Origin: Photorhabdus akhurstii
Lineage (GTDB): Bacteria; Pseudomonadota; Gammaproteobacteria; Enterobacterales; Enterobacteriaceae
Length of the DNA stretch: 64,000 nt
NCBI RefSeq assembly: GCF_018448925.1
Contig: NZ_RCWE01000017.1
Location: 37,188-101,187, forward strand
Direction: 5' to 3'
Positions 39,901-54,900 of the stretch are shown here, piece after piece; position 1 is the first letter of the stretch; each line of letters begins with the position of its first letter. The notes under the pieces were generated by a model. It saw only the letters and a program-made list of their open reading frames with translations. It was not told the origin of the DNA and ran no database searches. The translations under genes and the position numbers were made by a program.

Positions 39901-42900
39901 GGACCGGCGGGTCGCGATTTGCGTAGAACGCTCCCCGATGATGGTGGTGGCATTGCTGGCGGTGCTGAAAGCCGGCGGGGCTTATGTGCCGCTGGATTCC
40001 TCTTATCCGCAGGAACGTCTGGCGTATATCCTGAATGATAGCGCCCCATCAGTGGTGCTGGTTGATGAAGCCGGCCGGGCGGCGCTGGGTGAACAGGCGC
40101 TGGTGGAACTGACGGTACTGGACCCGAATATTCAGCCGGATCAGCCCGACAGCAACCCGCAAGTTCCGGCGTTGACGCCACAGCATCTGGCCTATGTGAT
40201 TTACACCTCCGGCTCAACCGGACAGCCGAAAGGGGTGATGGTGGAACATCAGGCGATTTACCAACGTTATCTGGGCTTTAATGAGACCTATGCGATCACC
40301 GCGCAAGACCGGATATTGCAATTTGCCGCTTTCGCGTTTGATATTTCAGTGGAAGATTTTTTCTCGTCATTATGCAATGGGGCCACGTTGGTTATCCGTG
40401 ATGATAGCTGGCTGGCTTCAATGCCGGCATTTATTGCCTTAACCCGACAATATCGTATTACGGTGATGTCGCTGCCGACGCTATTCTGGTCTGAACTGAC
40501 GGCCAGAGATCCCGGATTGCCGCTGCCGGATTGTCTCCGTCTCATCATCATTGGGGGGGAGGCGGTGAAAAAGAGCGCCGTTCAGAACTGGTTTAGGCAA
40601 GCGGGCCACCGACCCCGGTTATTGAATGGTTATGGTCCGACGGAAAACACTGTGACGGTGACCTATAAGAACGTGTTATCCCCGGAAGATGCCCGTTCTA
40701 TCGGCCGGCCGGTTAAAAATGCCCGTATCTACCTATTGGACAAGAAGGGGCAACCAGTTCCATTGGGTGGTATTGGCGAAATGTATATTGGCGGCGTGGG
40801 GGTGGCGCGGGGTTATCTCAACCAGCCGGCGTTGAGCGCGGAACGTTTTATGCCGGACCCTTTTAGCCCGCTATCCGGTGAGCGGATGTATCGTTCCGGG
40901 GATTTGGCCCGCTATTTACCGGACGGTGACTTGGAATTTCTGGGGCGTAACGATGAGCAGGTTAAAATTCGGGGATTCCGGATTGAATTGGGGGAAATTG
41001 AAACCCGGTTAATGGAGCATCCGGCAGTACAAGAGGCGGCAGTACTGGCGCTGGATGATGGGCAGGACAAGCGGCTGGTTGCCTATGTGGCGGCGCAAGC
41101 AGATGATGAATTGGTTAATAGCTTACGTACCCATTTGAGTGCTATTTTGCCCGGCTACATGATACCGGCGGCTTTTGTACGCCTGGATACCTTCCCGTCG
41201 ACGCCGAACGGCAAGCTGGATCGCCGAGCGTTGCCTGCGCTGGGGGCGGAAGCCTTTGCCCATCAGATTTATGAAGCGCCGCAAGGGGAGATGGAAACAG
41301 CATTGGTGACTATCTGGCATGAGTTACTTGGCGTTGAGCAGATAAGCCGACATGACAATTTCTTTGCCTTGGGGGGGCATTCGTTGTTGGCGGTACGGAT
41401 GATCAACCGGATAGCTGCTTTCGGCATCGAGCTGCCATTAACCACCCTGTTTAAATCCCCTTCGTTAAAGGCATTTGCTGAAGTCATGCAGGCCCGGAAG
41501 GGGCAACCGGATACTATCCTGCCAGCCATCGTGCCGATATCTCGCGAAGGAGAATTACCGTTATCATTTGCTCAACAGCGCTTGTGGTTCCTGGCACAGC
41601 TTGAGGGCGTTAGTGAAACTTATCATATCCCGATGGCCCTGCGTTTGAGTGGGCAATTGGATATCATGGCCTGGCAGAAGGCGCTGGATACCTTATTCGC
41701 CCGTCATGAAGCGTTACGCTCTGTCTTTGTCTCTATTGATGGTCAACCGCAAGTGCGGTTGTTGGCGCCGAATAGCAGCTTACTGTTATCTCAATATGAT
41801 CTACGTGGGCTCCCGGATGCTGATGGAGTTCTTGAGCGGTTGAGTGTGGAAGAAGCCCATGCGTCATTTGACCTTGACAGCGGCCCGCTTATCCGCGCCT
41901 GTCTTATCCGGATCGCTGATGACGAATATCAGTTTTTGCTAACTCAGCATCATATTATTTCCGATGGCTGGTCTGCCAATGTGCTGATACAGGAACTGAA
42001 CACGCTCTATACGGCGTTTATAGACGGACAATCCGATCCGTTGCCGCCGTTAGCGATTCAGTACCCGGATTACGCCGCCTGGCAGCGTCAGTGGCTGTCG
42101 GCTGAGCGAATTCAGGTTCAGTCTGACTATTGGCGTACAATGTTGTCTGACGCGCCGGTTCTGTTGGATTTGCCGACAGATCGGCCTCGTCCGCCGGAGC
42201 AGTCGTTTGCCGGACAGACCGTGCCGATTAACTTGGATGCGGCGTTAACAACGGCCCTGAAACGCCTGAGCGAGCAGCAGGGCGTCACCTTATTCATGAC
42301 GCTGTTGTCAGCCTGGGCGGTGGTTCTGTCGCGCTTGTCAGGTCAGGAAGATGTGGTGATTGGTACCCCGAGTGCAGGCCGTAATCGTCAGGAAGTAGAG
42401 TCGTTGATTGGCTTCTTTGTCAATACGTTGGCATTGCGTATGGATTTATCGGGTGAACTGACCGTGACCGAGTTGCTGGCGCGAGCCCGGCAAATCGCAT
42501 TGACGGCGCAGGAGCATCAGGACTTACCGTTTGAACAGGTGGTGGAAATCGTGCAACCGCCGCGCCGGTTGGCACATAGCCCGCTATTCCAGGTGATGTT
42601 TGCCTGGCAGAACAATGAGAGCACGGAATGGGGATTGCCGGGGCTGGTGGTGTCGCCGGTTGATCAAGCCATTGATGTTGTTAGGTTTGATCTTGAATTG
42701 AACCTGCTAGAAGAGGAAGGCAGGATTGTGGGGGCGTTGAGTTATGCCACGGCTCTATTTGATCCAGCGACAATGGAACGGCAAGTGGGATATCTGCATG
42801 CGGTACTGCAAGCGATGGTGGCTAACCCTCAACAATCGGTCGGAGAAATTGATCTCCTGTCCCCAACCGAGCGCAGGTTGTTGCTGGAAACCTGGAACGC

Positions 42901-45900
42901 CACGGCCGCCGCCTATCCTGAGACATTATGCGTTCATCAACTGTTTGAACAGCAGGTAGAGAAAACCCCTGACGCGACAGCCTTAGTGTATGAAGAGCAG
43001 GCCCTCAGTTACGCGGAATTAAATGCCCGCGCTAACCGGTTGGCTCATCAGCTTATTGCGTTGGGCGTAGAACCGGATCAACGAGTGGCGATTTGCGTAT
43101 CACGTTCGCCGGCAATGGTGGTGGGGATATTGGCAATATTGAAAGCCGGTGGCGCCTATGTACCGTTAGACCCGGTTTATACCGGGGAGCGTCTGGCGCA
43201 TATTCTGACCGATGCCGCTCCGGTTATTTTGCTGGCGGATAACGCCGGGCGTGCAGCGTTGGGTGAGAAGGCACTGGCAGCACTCACTGTAATTGACCCG
43301 AATACATTGCTCAACCCGCGGGACGACAACCCGCAAATACCTGCGCTAACTTCACGACATCTGGCGTATGTTATTTACACCTCGGGTTCGACCGGGACAC
43401 CGAAAGGCGTGATGTTGGAACATCGTGGCGTCTGCAACTACCTGTTATGGGCGCGGAGTGACTACCTCACTGAAAGACAATTCAATAGTATCGTTTCGTC
43501 ATCGATAGCCTTTGATGCTACGGTCACCAGTCTTTACCTGCCCTTACTGTGCGGCGGTAAGATCCATTTGCTCCGTGACGGGCAGGAGCTGGTTGAATTG
43601 CTCCCTGCGTTGTTGTCAATGGAATCAGGCGCTTTGGTTAAAATTACTCCTGGTCATCTTGCGGCAATGGGGCAGAAATTGAAAACCGTAGGACGAAAAT
43701 GTCCCGCTCACTGCTTCATCGTGGGTGGAGAGGCGCTGCCCGGTTCCACTGTTGCACTTTGGCGAACATTATCGCCTGGATCACGCATCATCAACGAGTA
43801 CGGCCCAACCGAAACCGTCGTGGGTTGTACGGTGTTTGATATCAATCATTCGAGCTGTTTTGCCGATAACGTACCGATTGGCCGCCCAATCGCCAATACT
43901 CAAATTTATATTCTCGATACCCACGGGGAACCGGTCCCAATGGGTGTCACGGGTGAACTTTACATTGGGGGAGTCGCTGTCGCTCGTGGCTATCTGAATC
44001 GGCCAGAATTGACGGCTGAACGTTTCCTGATAGATCCGTTTAGTGATCAACCGGGCGCTCGTATGTACCGTACCGGGGATTTAGCCCGCTACCTGCCGGA
44101 TGGTAATCTGGAATTCCTGGGCCGTAACGACCAGCAGGTTAAAGTCCGCGGTTTCCGCATTGAACCGGGGGAAATTGAAACACGTTTGGTAGAGCACTCG
44201 GCGGTGCGTGAGGCGGCGGTGCTGACGCTGGGGGATGGGCCAGATAAACGTTTGGTTGCTTATGTGGTAGCGCCAGTGGATGACGGATTGGTGAATAGTT
44301 TGCGCACTCACTTGAGTAAAATGTTGCCTGACTACATGGTGCCGTCAGCCTTTGTGCGGCTGGATGCTTTCCCGCTAACGCCGAATGGTAAACTGGATCG
44401 TCGGGCGCTACCGGCGCCGGACGGCGAGGCGTTTGCCCGTCAGGTTTATGCAGCGCCTCAAGGGAAAACAGAAATCGCATTGGCGGCTATCTGGCATGAG
44501 TTGCTAGGAATAGAACAGATTAGCCGATACGATAGCTTCTTTGCGCTGGGCGGCCATTCTCTGCTTGCGGTGAGAATGATTGAACGTCTGCGTCACTTGG
44601 GGTTGACACTGGCGGTGCGTGACCTGTTCCAGTCGCCGGTGTTATATGAACTGGCCCAAACATTAGGGCAATATCGGGCTGTGGCGGTGCCGCCGAATGT
44701 GATTACGTCAGCGACGACAACACTTACGCCGGCGATGTTGCCGCTGGTAGATCTGACCCAAGCTGACATTGACTGTATCATCGGGCAAGTGCCGGGCGGG
44801 ATGGCCAATATTCAGGATATTTATGCCCTGTCGCCGTTGCAGGATGGCATTTTGTTCCACCATCTGTTGGCGAGTGAAGGTGATCCGTATCTGTTGACGG
44901 GGCAAATGGCTTTTGCTGACCGGGCGCTGTTGGATCGTTATCTGGCGGCGGTTCAATGGATAATTGATCGGCACGATATTCTGCGTACCGCTTTCCTCTG
45001 GCAGGGATTGTCAGTCCCGGCGCAGGTGGTCTGGCGCCAGGCCGCCTTATCGGTGACGGAACTGATACTAAATCCGGCTGACGGCCCGATCAGTGAGCAG
45101 TTAACCCGGCGTTTTGATCCGCGGCGGCATCGTCTCGACCTGAGCGAAGCACCGCTGTTGCGTTTTGTCATCGCTCAGGACACGGATGGTCGTTGGTTGT
45201 TACTGGAATTGCAGCATCACTTAATCGGCGACCATGAAGCGCTGGAAGTGATGCACCGTGAAGTGCAGGCGTATCTGACCGGTCAGGAAAAGAGCCTGCC
45301 TGCGCCGACGCCTTTCCGCAATCTGGTGGCTCAGGTTCGGTTGGGCATGAGTCAGGCAGAGCACAGCCGTTTCTTTACCGAGATGCTGGCGGAGGTCGAT
45401 GAACCGACTCTGCCGTTTGGTTTGACGGAAGTACATTGTGATGGCTCGCAGGTGACGGAAGTTCACCGGATGTTGCCGGCCGGGTTAAATGACCGTTTGC
45501 GTCATCAGGCGAGATATTTGGGCGTCAGTCTGGCGGCCTTGTGTCATCTGGCCTGGGCACAGGTGTTGGCGCGTACCAGTGGTCAGAAGAATGTCGTGTT
45601 TGGCACGGTATTGTTTGGACGTATGCAGGCCGGGGAAGGGGCAGACAACAGTATGGGGCTGTTTATAAATACTCTGCCATTGCGGCTGGATATTGATGAG
45701 ACCCCGGTACGAGACAGTGTGCAGGCAGCCCATGCCCGACTGGCCGGATTACTGGAACATGAGTACGCGTCACTGGCATTGGCTCAGCGTTGCAGCGGCG
45801 TGCAGGGTGAGATCCCTCTCTTTAACAGCTTGCTGAACTATCGGCACAATACGTTGCCGGTAATGTCAGATGAATTAATAAGCGGTATTGAATTTCTTGG

Positions 45901-48900
45901 CGCGCAGGAACGGACTAACTATCCGTTAATGCTGTCGGTGGAGGATTTTGGCGAATCCTTGGGGTTGACGGCGCAGGTCGTGCAGCCGCTTGATCCGGAA
46001 AGCCTATGCGGTTATATGCAGCAGGCGCTGGAGAGCCTGGTGACAGCGTTGGAACAGGCCCCAGACATGCCGGTTAGGGCATTGGAAATCTTGCCGGAAG
46101 CGGAACGTACTTTGCTGTTGGAAACTTGGAACGCCACGGAAGCCGCCTATCCTGAGCAGTTATGTATTCATCAACTGTTTGAACAACAGGTAGAGCAAAC
46201 GCCTGACGCGACAGCGTTAGTGTATGAAGAGCAGGTCTTCAGTTATGCCGAATTAAATGCCCGCGCTAACCGGCTGGCTCATCAGCTTATTGCACTCGGC
46301 GTAGTGCCTGACCAGCGAGTGGCGATTTGTGCGGCGCGTTCACCGGCAATGGTGGTGGGATTGCTGGCGGTAATGAAAGCGGGTGGGGCGTATGTGCCGC
46401 TAGACCCGGCTTATCCGGGCCCGCGTCTGGCGCATATTTTGCATGATGCCGCCCCAGCCGTGGTGCTGGCGGATAAGGCCGGCTGGTCTGCATTGGGCGA
46501 GAAAGCGCTGACCGGACTCGTGGTGCTGGACCCGAATACCTTGCCTGAACAGCCGGACAGTAATCCATCGGTACCTGTGCTGACTTCCCAACATTTGGCC
46601 TATGTAATTTATACCTCCGGCTCCACGGGAGTACCTAAAGGGGTGATGATTGAGCACCGCAATACGGTTAACTTCCTGCACTGGGCGCAGCAGGCTTTTG
46701 AAACGGAAGCGATCCGTAAGGTGCTTTTCTCAACGTCGATGAATTTCGACCTGTCGATTTTTGAATGTTTTATGCCGTTGTCGCGTGGCGCGGCGATTTA
46801 TCTGGTGGAGGATGCGCTGTCATTGATGCAGCATGCCCTGCCGGTGACCTTGATCAACTCTGTGCCGTCTGCAATGAAACCGTTATTGCAGGCGCAGGCG
46901 CTGATGGCGTCGGTTCATACGGTTAATCTGGCGGGGGAACCGCTTAAGGGCGCGTTAATTAAACAAATTTTCCAGGAAACACAAATAGAGCGGTTATGCA
47001 ATCTCTATGGGCCTTCTGAAACGACAACCTATTCTGCCTGGTTGCCGATACAGCGGGGTGACCGGATTATTGAAAGTATTGGGCGTCCGATAGCCAACAC
47101 CGGCCTTTACTTACTGGACGCGTATGGTCAACCGGTTCCGTTGGGCGTGGCGGGGGAAATTTATATCGGAGGCGCGGGTGTGGCGCGTGGCTACCTCAAT
47201 CGCCCTGACTTGACGGCGGAACGTTTCCTGATTGATCCGTTTAGTGATGAACCGGATGCCCGCATGTACCGTACCGGGGATTTAGCCCGTTACCTGCCGG
47301 ACGGCAATCTGGAATTTCTGGGCCGTAATGACCAGCAGGTTAAAATTCGCGGTTTCCGCATTGAACCGGGGGAAATTGAGGCCCGGTTGGCGGAACACCT
47401 GGCGGTGAGTGAATCGGTGGTATTGGCGCAGGGGGAAGGGCAGGAGAAACGGCTGGTGGCCTATGTGGTAGCGGAAGCTCATGAAGGGTTGATCAATCGC
47501 TTACGTGAACATCTGGGCGCTCAGTTGCCTGATTACATGGTACCGACGGCCTTTGTACGGCTGGATGCGCTGCCATTGACGCCGAACGGTAAACTGGATC
47601 GTCAAGCGCTACCGGCACCGGATAGTGAAGCCGTTGCCCGTCAGGTTTACGAAGCGCCTCAAGGGGAAATGGAAATCGCGCTGGCGGCGATTTGGCGTGA
47701 AGTCTTGGGCGTTGAACAGATCAGTCGGCATGACAATTTCTTTGCACTGGGCGGCCATTCATTGCTGGCGGTGCGGGTAATGAACCGGGTAGCCGCTTTA
47801 GGCGTCGAACTGCCGCTGACTACCTTGTTTAAGTCCCCTTCATTGAGGGCATTTGCTGAGGCCATGCAGACTCGGACTGGTCAACCGGATAATATTTTGC
47901 CGATATCCCGCGAGGGGGCGTTACCGTTGTCATTTGCGCAGCAGCGCTTATGGTTCCTGGCGCAGCTTGATGGAGTCAGTGAAACTTATCATATCCCGAT
48001 GGTCCTGCGCCTGTCTGGTCAACTGGATATCGCGGCCTGGCAAAAGGCGCTGGATACCCTATTTGCCCGTCATGAAGCATTGCGTTCTGTCTTTGTTTCT
48101 ATTGATGGTCAGCCACAAGTGCGGTTGTTGGAACCGGATAGCGGCTTATTGTTATCTCAGTATGACCTGCGCGGCGTTCCGGATGCTGATGAGGTCCTTG
48201 AACGTCTGAGTACAGAGGAGGCCCACGCATCATTTGACCTTGAAAGCGGCCCGCTTATCCGTGCGGCTCTCATCTGGCTCACCGATGACGAATATCAATT
48301 TTTGCTGACGTTGCATCACATTATTTCCGATGGCTGGTCTGCCAATATATTGATGCAGGAACTGAACGCGCTCTATACCGCGTTTATAGCCGGGCAACCG
48401 GCTTCGTTGCCGCCATTGGCGATTCAATACCCGGATTATGCCGCCTGGCAGCGTCAGTGGTTGTCGGCTGAACGGGTTCAGGTTCAATCCGACTATTGGC
48501 GCGCCATGTTGGCTGACGCGCCGGTTCTGTTGGATCTGCCGACAGATCGATCTCGCCCGCCGGAGCAGTCGTTTGCCGGAGATGCTGTGCCGGTTAACTT
48601 AGACGTGGAATTAACGGCAGCCCTTAAGCGCCTGAGTGAGCAGCAGGGCGTCACCTTATTCATGACGCTGTTGTCAGCTTGGGCAGTGGTTCTGTCACGT
48701 TTGTCAGGTCAGGACGATGTGGTGATTGGCACGCCGAGCGCAGGCCGTGGTCGTCAGGAAGTGGAACCGTTGATTGGCTTCTTTGTCAATACGTTGGCGT
48801 TGCGCATGGATTTATTGGGTGAGCTGACTGTGAGTGAGTTGCTAGCGCGAGTCCGACAAACCGCATTGACGGCGCAGGAGCATCAGGACTTACCGTTTGA

Positions 48901-51900
48901 ACAGGTGGTAGAAATCCTGCAACCGCCGCGCCGGTTGGCGCACACCCCTCTGTTCCAGGTAATGTTTGCCTGGCAGAACAATGAAAACTCAGAATGGGCG
49001 TTACCGGGGCTGGCCGTCTCACCGGTCTATCAAGACTTGGATATTGTCAAGTTTGATCTTGAACTGGGCTTGTCGGAGGAGGAGGGCAGGATTGTTGGGG
49101 AGCTGAGTTATGCTACCGCCCTGTTTGATCCAGCAACAATGGAACGGCAGGTGGGATACCTGCATGCGGTGCTGCAAGCGATGGTGGTTAACCCTCAACA
49201 GCCGATCGGAAAAATTGATATCCTGGCCCCGGCGGAGCGCAAGCTATTGCTGGAAACTTGGAACGCGGCGGAAACCGTTTATCTTGATCAGTTATGTATC
49301 CATCAGCTGTTTGAACAACAGGTGGAGAAAACCCCGGAAGCTACGGCATTGGTATATCAAGAGCAAACGCTCAGTTATGCCGAATTAAATGCTCGAGCTA
49401 ACCGGTTGGCCCATCAGCTTATCGTATTGGGCGTCGTACCTGACCAACCGGTAGCAATTTGTGTGTCGCGTTCACCGGTCATGGTGGTGTCGTTGTTGGC
49501 GGTATTGAAAGCCGGTGGCGCCTATGTGCCGTTGGACCCAACTTATCCGTTAGAACGTTTGGCGTATATCCTAAATGATACGACTCCGTTAGTGGTGTTG
49601 GCTGATGCGGCTGGACGGGCGGCGCTGGGTGATGAAGCGTTGGCTGGGCTGACGGTACTTGACCCGAATACCTTGCCAAACCAGTCGGATCGCAACCCGC
49701 AGGTAGCTGCGTTAACGCCACAACACCTGATTTACATTATTTATACCTCCGGCTCGACCGGGCAGCCGAAAGGGGTGATGGTGGAACATCAGGCGCTGTA
49801 TCAACGTCATTTGGGCTTTAATGAGACCTATGCGGTGACGGCGCAAGATAGGCTGTTGCAATTTGCTTCTTTTGCGTTTGACGTTTCGGTGGAGGAATGT
49901 TTCTCGACATTATGCAATGGCGCCACGTTGGTCATGCGTGATGACAGTTGGCTGGCGTCGATGTCGGCGTTTATTGGCTTAGCCCGACAGCACCGTATCA
50001 CAGTGATGTCTCTGCCGGCGTTATTCTGGTCCGAACTGATTGCCAGAGACAACAAGGCATTACCGCTGCCGGATTGTCTTCGACTCATTATTATTGGTGG
50101 AGAAGCGGTTAAGAAGAGCGCCATTCAGGATTGGTTTGTGCGAGAAGTCCACCGCCCCCGATTGTTGAACGCCTATGGCCCGACGGAAAATACCGTAACG
50201 GCGACTTGTAAGGAGGTTTTATCCCCAGCCGATGATTGCTCTATCGGCCGACCGCTTAAAAATACCTGCGTTTACCTGCTGGATAAATACGGTCAGTTAG
50301 TCCCATTAGGCGGCGTTGGCGAAATGTATATTGGCGGCGTGGGGGTGGCACGCGGCTACCTTAACCTGCCGGAATTGAGCGCGGAACGTTTTATACCTGA
50401 TCCTTTTAGTCCGGTCCCCGGCGCACGGATGTATGTTACTGGCGATTTGGCCCGCTATTTACCGGATGGCAGCTTGGAGTTTCTAGGTCGTAACGACCAT
50501 CAGGTCAAAATTCGCGGCTTCCGGGTTGAGCTGGGGGAAATTGAAAGCCGACTGGAAGAACACCCGGCGGTGCAAGAAGCCGCAGTGGTGGTATGGGAAG
50601 ATGAGCAAGGCAAACGGCTGGTCGCCTATGTGGCGGCAGAAGCGAATGAAGGGTTGGCAACCCGTTTGCGTGAATATTTGAGTGCAGTTTTACCTGACTA
50701 TATGGTCCCGACCGCTTTTGTGCGGCTGGATACTTTACCGCAGACCCCAAATGGCAAGTTGGATCGCCGAGCATTGTCGGCGCCGGGGGAGGAGGCGTTT
50801 GCCCGCCAGATTTATGAAGCCCCGCAAGGGAAGATAGAAACAATGCTGGCGGCTGTCTGGCGTGAGTTGTTGGGTGTTGAGCAGATTAGTCGGCATGACA
50901 GCTTCTTTGCGTTGGGTGGTCATTCGCTGCTTGCGGTACGTATGATTGAACGATTGCGGCGTATCGGTCTGAGTGTATCGGTAAAAACGTTATTCCAGCA
51001 TCCAACACTCTGTGTTCTGGCACAGTCTCTGGTTCAGCATAATGAAATTCAGGTGCCTGACAACTGTATTACACCGGAGACTACAGTGCTGACGCCGGCG
51101 ATGTTGCCGCTGATTGATTTGACCCAGGCTGACATTGACCGCATCGTCGGGCAGGCGCCGGGCGGACTCGCCAATATTCAGGATATCTATGCGCTGTCGC
51201 CGTTGCAGGATGGCATTTTGTTCCACCATCTGTTGGCGAATGAAGGTGATCCGTATCTGTTGGTGGGGCAAATGGCTTTTGCTGACCGGGCGCTGTTAGA
51301 TCGTTATTTGGCGGCGGTTCAATGGATAATTGATCGTCATGATATTCTGCGTACCGCTTTCCTCTGGCAAGGATTATCAGTGCCGGCGCAGGTGGTCTGG
51401 CGTCAGGCTCCATTATCGGTGACTGAGCTGACATTAAATCCGGCTGACGGCCCGGTCAGTGAGCAGTTAACCCGGCGTTTTGATCCGCGTCATCATCGTC
51501 TCGACCTGAGCGAAGCGCCGCTGTTGCGTTTTGTCATCGCTCAGGATACTGATGGTCGTTGGTTGTTACTGGAATTGCATCATCACTTGATCGGCGACCA
51601 TGAAGCGCTGGAAGTGATGCACCGTGAAGTGCAGGCGTATCTGACCGGTCAGGAAGAGAGCCTGCCTGTGCCGACGCCTTTCCGCAATCTGGTGGCTCAG
51701 GTCCGGTTGGGAGTGAGTCAGGAAGAGCACAGCCGTTTCTTTACCGACATGCTGGCGGAGGTCGATGAACCGACTCTGCCGTTTGGTTTGACAGAGGTGC
51801 ATCGTGATGGTTCGCAAGTGACGGAAGCTCATCGGATGTTGCCGGCCGGGTTAAATGACCGTTTGCGCCATCAGGCGAGACATTTGGGCGTCAGTCTGGC

Positions 51901-54900
51901 GGCGTTGTGTCATCTGGCCTGGGCGCAGGTGTTGTCGCGTACCAGTGGTCAGCAGAATGTCGTGTTTGGCACGGTGCTGTTTGGACGGATGCAGGCCGGG
52001 GAAGGGTCTGACAGCGGCATGGGGTTGTTTATTAATACTCTGCCATTGCGGTTGGACATTGATGAGACCCCGGTACGAGACAGTGTGCATGCCGCTCATA
52101 CCCGATTGGCCGGATTATTAGCGCATGAACATGCGTCACTGGCGCTGGCGCAGCGTTGCAGTAGTGTTGCTAGTGGTACGCCGCTCTTTAACGCATTATT
52201 AAACTACCGGCATAACCTGTCTCTGGTAACGCCGGATGAAACAATGAAGGGCATTGAATCCTTAGGTGGACAGGAACGGACTAACTATCCGTTTACCCTA
52301 TCAGTGGAGGATTTTGGCGATGCTCTGGGGTTAACGGCTCAAATTGTTCAGCCGCTTGATCCGGACCGTATATGCGGTTATATGCAGCAGGCGCTGGAAA
52401 GTCTGGCGGAAGCACTTGAACGGCAGCCTGAGACACCGGTGCGGGCATTAAATATTTTGCCTGAAGCGGAGCGAAAACTGTTGCTGGAAATGTGGAATAC
52501 CACTGAAACCACCTATCCTGAAACGTTATGTATTCATCAGTTGTTTGAACAACAGGTGGAGAAAACCCCTGACGCGATAGCGTTAGTGTATGACGAACAG
52601 ACACTCAGTTATGCCGAATTAAATGCCCGCGCTAACCGGTTGGCTCGTCAGCTCATTGAACAAGGGGTGTATTCCGGTGATTATGTTGCGCTCTTGCTAA
52701 CGCGTTCGATGGAACTGGTGGTAGCCCAATTAGCGATTCTCAAAGCTGGCGCCGTTTATGTGCCGATTGATCCTAGCATGCCGGATGAGCGGAAAAACTG
52801 GCTGATCAATGATTGTTCAGCCAAGTTGTTGCTTATCGATATGCGGGCGGATATTCCGGCTAACTTGACTGTGCCGCTGCTTCGTCTCTTGGGTGAGGCA
52901 GATACGGTCCACGGGGAAGATCGCCGCAACCTTGACTTACCGCGTTCCAGCACCGAGTTAGCGTATATCATGTACACCTCCGGTTCTACCGGCACGCCTA
53001 AAGGGGTTTTGGTACCGCATCGTGCGGTAGTTCGGTTGGTTGTTAATAATGGCTATGCAGCAATTGGGCCGGAGGATCGGGTAGCCTTTGCCGCTAATCC
53101 GGCGTTTGATGCCAGTACGTTTGAAGTCTGGGCGCCATTGCTCAATGGTGGCGCGTTAGTGGTGATCGATCACGCCACTTTGTTGACGCCGCAGGCGTTT
53201 GTACAGACTCTACGGGATCAGCGAATGACCGTTCTGTGGTTGAGTGCCGGATTGTTTAACCAGTTGGCGGCGGAGCTGTCTCCGGTTCTTCCACAGATAA
53301 AGTTCCTGATTGTCGGCGGAGATGCCCTTGATCCCCATGTTATCGGTCGGGTACTGAACACGAATCCGCCACAACAGCTATTAAATGGCTATGGGCCGAC
53401 TGAAGGCGCTACTTTTACGACCACATACCGTATCACTGCATTAACATCGGGAGCCGCCCGCATTCCTATCGGCCGGCCGGTAGCCAATACGCGGGTTTAT
53501 CTGTTGGATAAGTATGGTCAGCCGGTGCCGTTGGGGGTGACCGGAGAGATTTATGTGGGGGGCGATGGGGTAGCCTGTGGTTATCTTAATCGGCCTGAAT
53601 TAACTGCCGAACGTTTCCTTATTGATCCGTTCAGCGATCGACCGGATGCCCGCCTGTACCGCACCGGAGATTTGGCGCGTTATCTGCCTGACGGCAATCT
53701 GGAATTCCTCGGTCGTAATGACCAGCAGGTTAAAATCCGTGGCTTCCGCATTGAACCGGGTGAAATTGAGGCTCGATTGGTAGAACACCCGGCAGTAAGT
53801 GAATCGGTGGTATTGGCATTGGGGCAAGGGCAGGATAAGCATCTGGTTGCTTATGTCGTGGCGCCAGAGGATGAGGGGCTGGCGAATAGCCTGCGTACCT
53901 ACCTAAGCGCTATTTTACCGGATTATATGGTGCCAATGGCCTTTGTGCGGCTGGACGCGTTTCCGCTAACGCCGAATGGTAAATTGGATCGTCGAGCCCT
54001 GCCGACGCCAGACGGCGAGGCTTTTGCCCGTCAGATTTATGAAGCGCCGCAAGGGGAAACGGAAATAGCTTTGGCGGCGATTTGGCGTGAAGTCTTGGGC
54101 GTTGAACAGATCAGTCGACATGATAATTTCTTTGCCTTGGGCGGTCACTCGTTACTGGCGATGCGAGTGATGAATCGGGTGACTGCTTTAGGTATTGAAC
54201 TGCCGCTGACTACCCTGTTTAAATCTCCATCATTAAGGGATTTTGCGGAGGCCATGCAGGCCCGGATGGGGCAGTCGGACACTCTGCTGCCGTCCATCCT
54301 GCCGATATCCCGTGAAGGGGAATTACCGTTGGCGTTTGCTCAACAGCGCCTGTGGTTCCTGACGCAGCTTGAGGGCGTTAGTGAAACTTATCATATCCCG
54401 ATGGCCCTGCGTTTATCTGGTCAATTGGATATCGTGGCCTGGCAAAAGGCGCTGAATACCTTGTTTGCCCGTCATGAAGCGTTACGTTCTATCTTTATTT
54501 CTATTGATGGTCAGCCGTACGTGCGGTTGCTGGAACCGGATAACGGCTTACTGTTATCTCAATATGACCTGCGTAGGATTCCTGATGCTGATAGAGTCCT
54601 TGAGCGTTTGAGCGTGGAAGAGGCTCATGCGTCATTTGATCTTGAAAGCGGCCCGTTGATCCGCGCGGCTCTCATCCGGATCTCCGATGACGAATATCAG
54701 TTTTTGCTGACTTTGCACCACATTATTTCCGACGGCTGGTCTGCCAATGTGCTGATACAGGAACTGAACACGCTCTATATGGCGTTTATGGACGGACAAC
54801 CCGATCCATTGCCGCCGTTGGCGATTCAATATCCGGATTATGCTGCCTGGCAGCGTCAGTGGTTGTCGGCTGAGCGTATTCAGGCTCAATCTGATTATTG

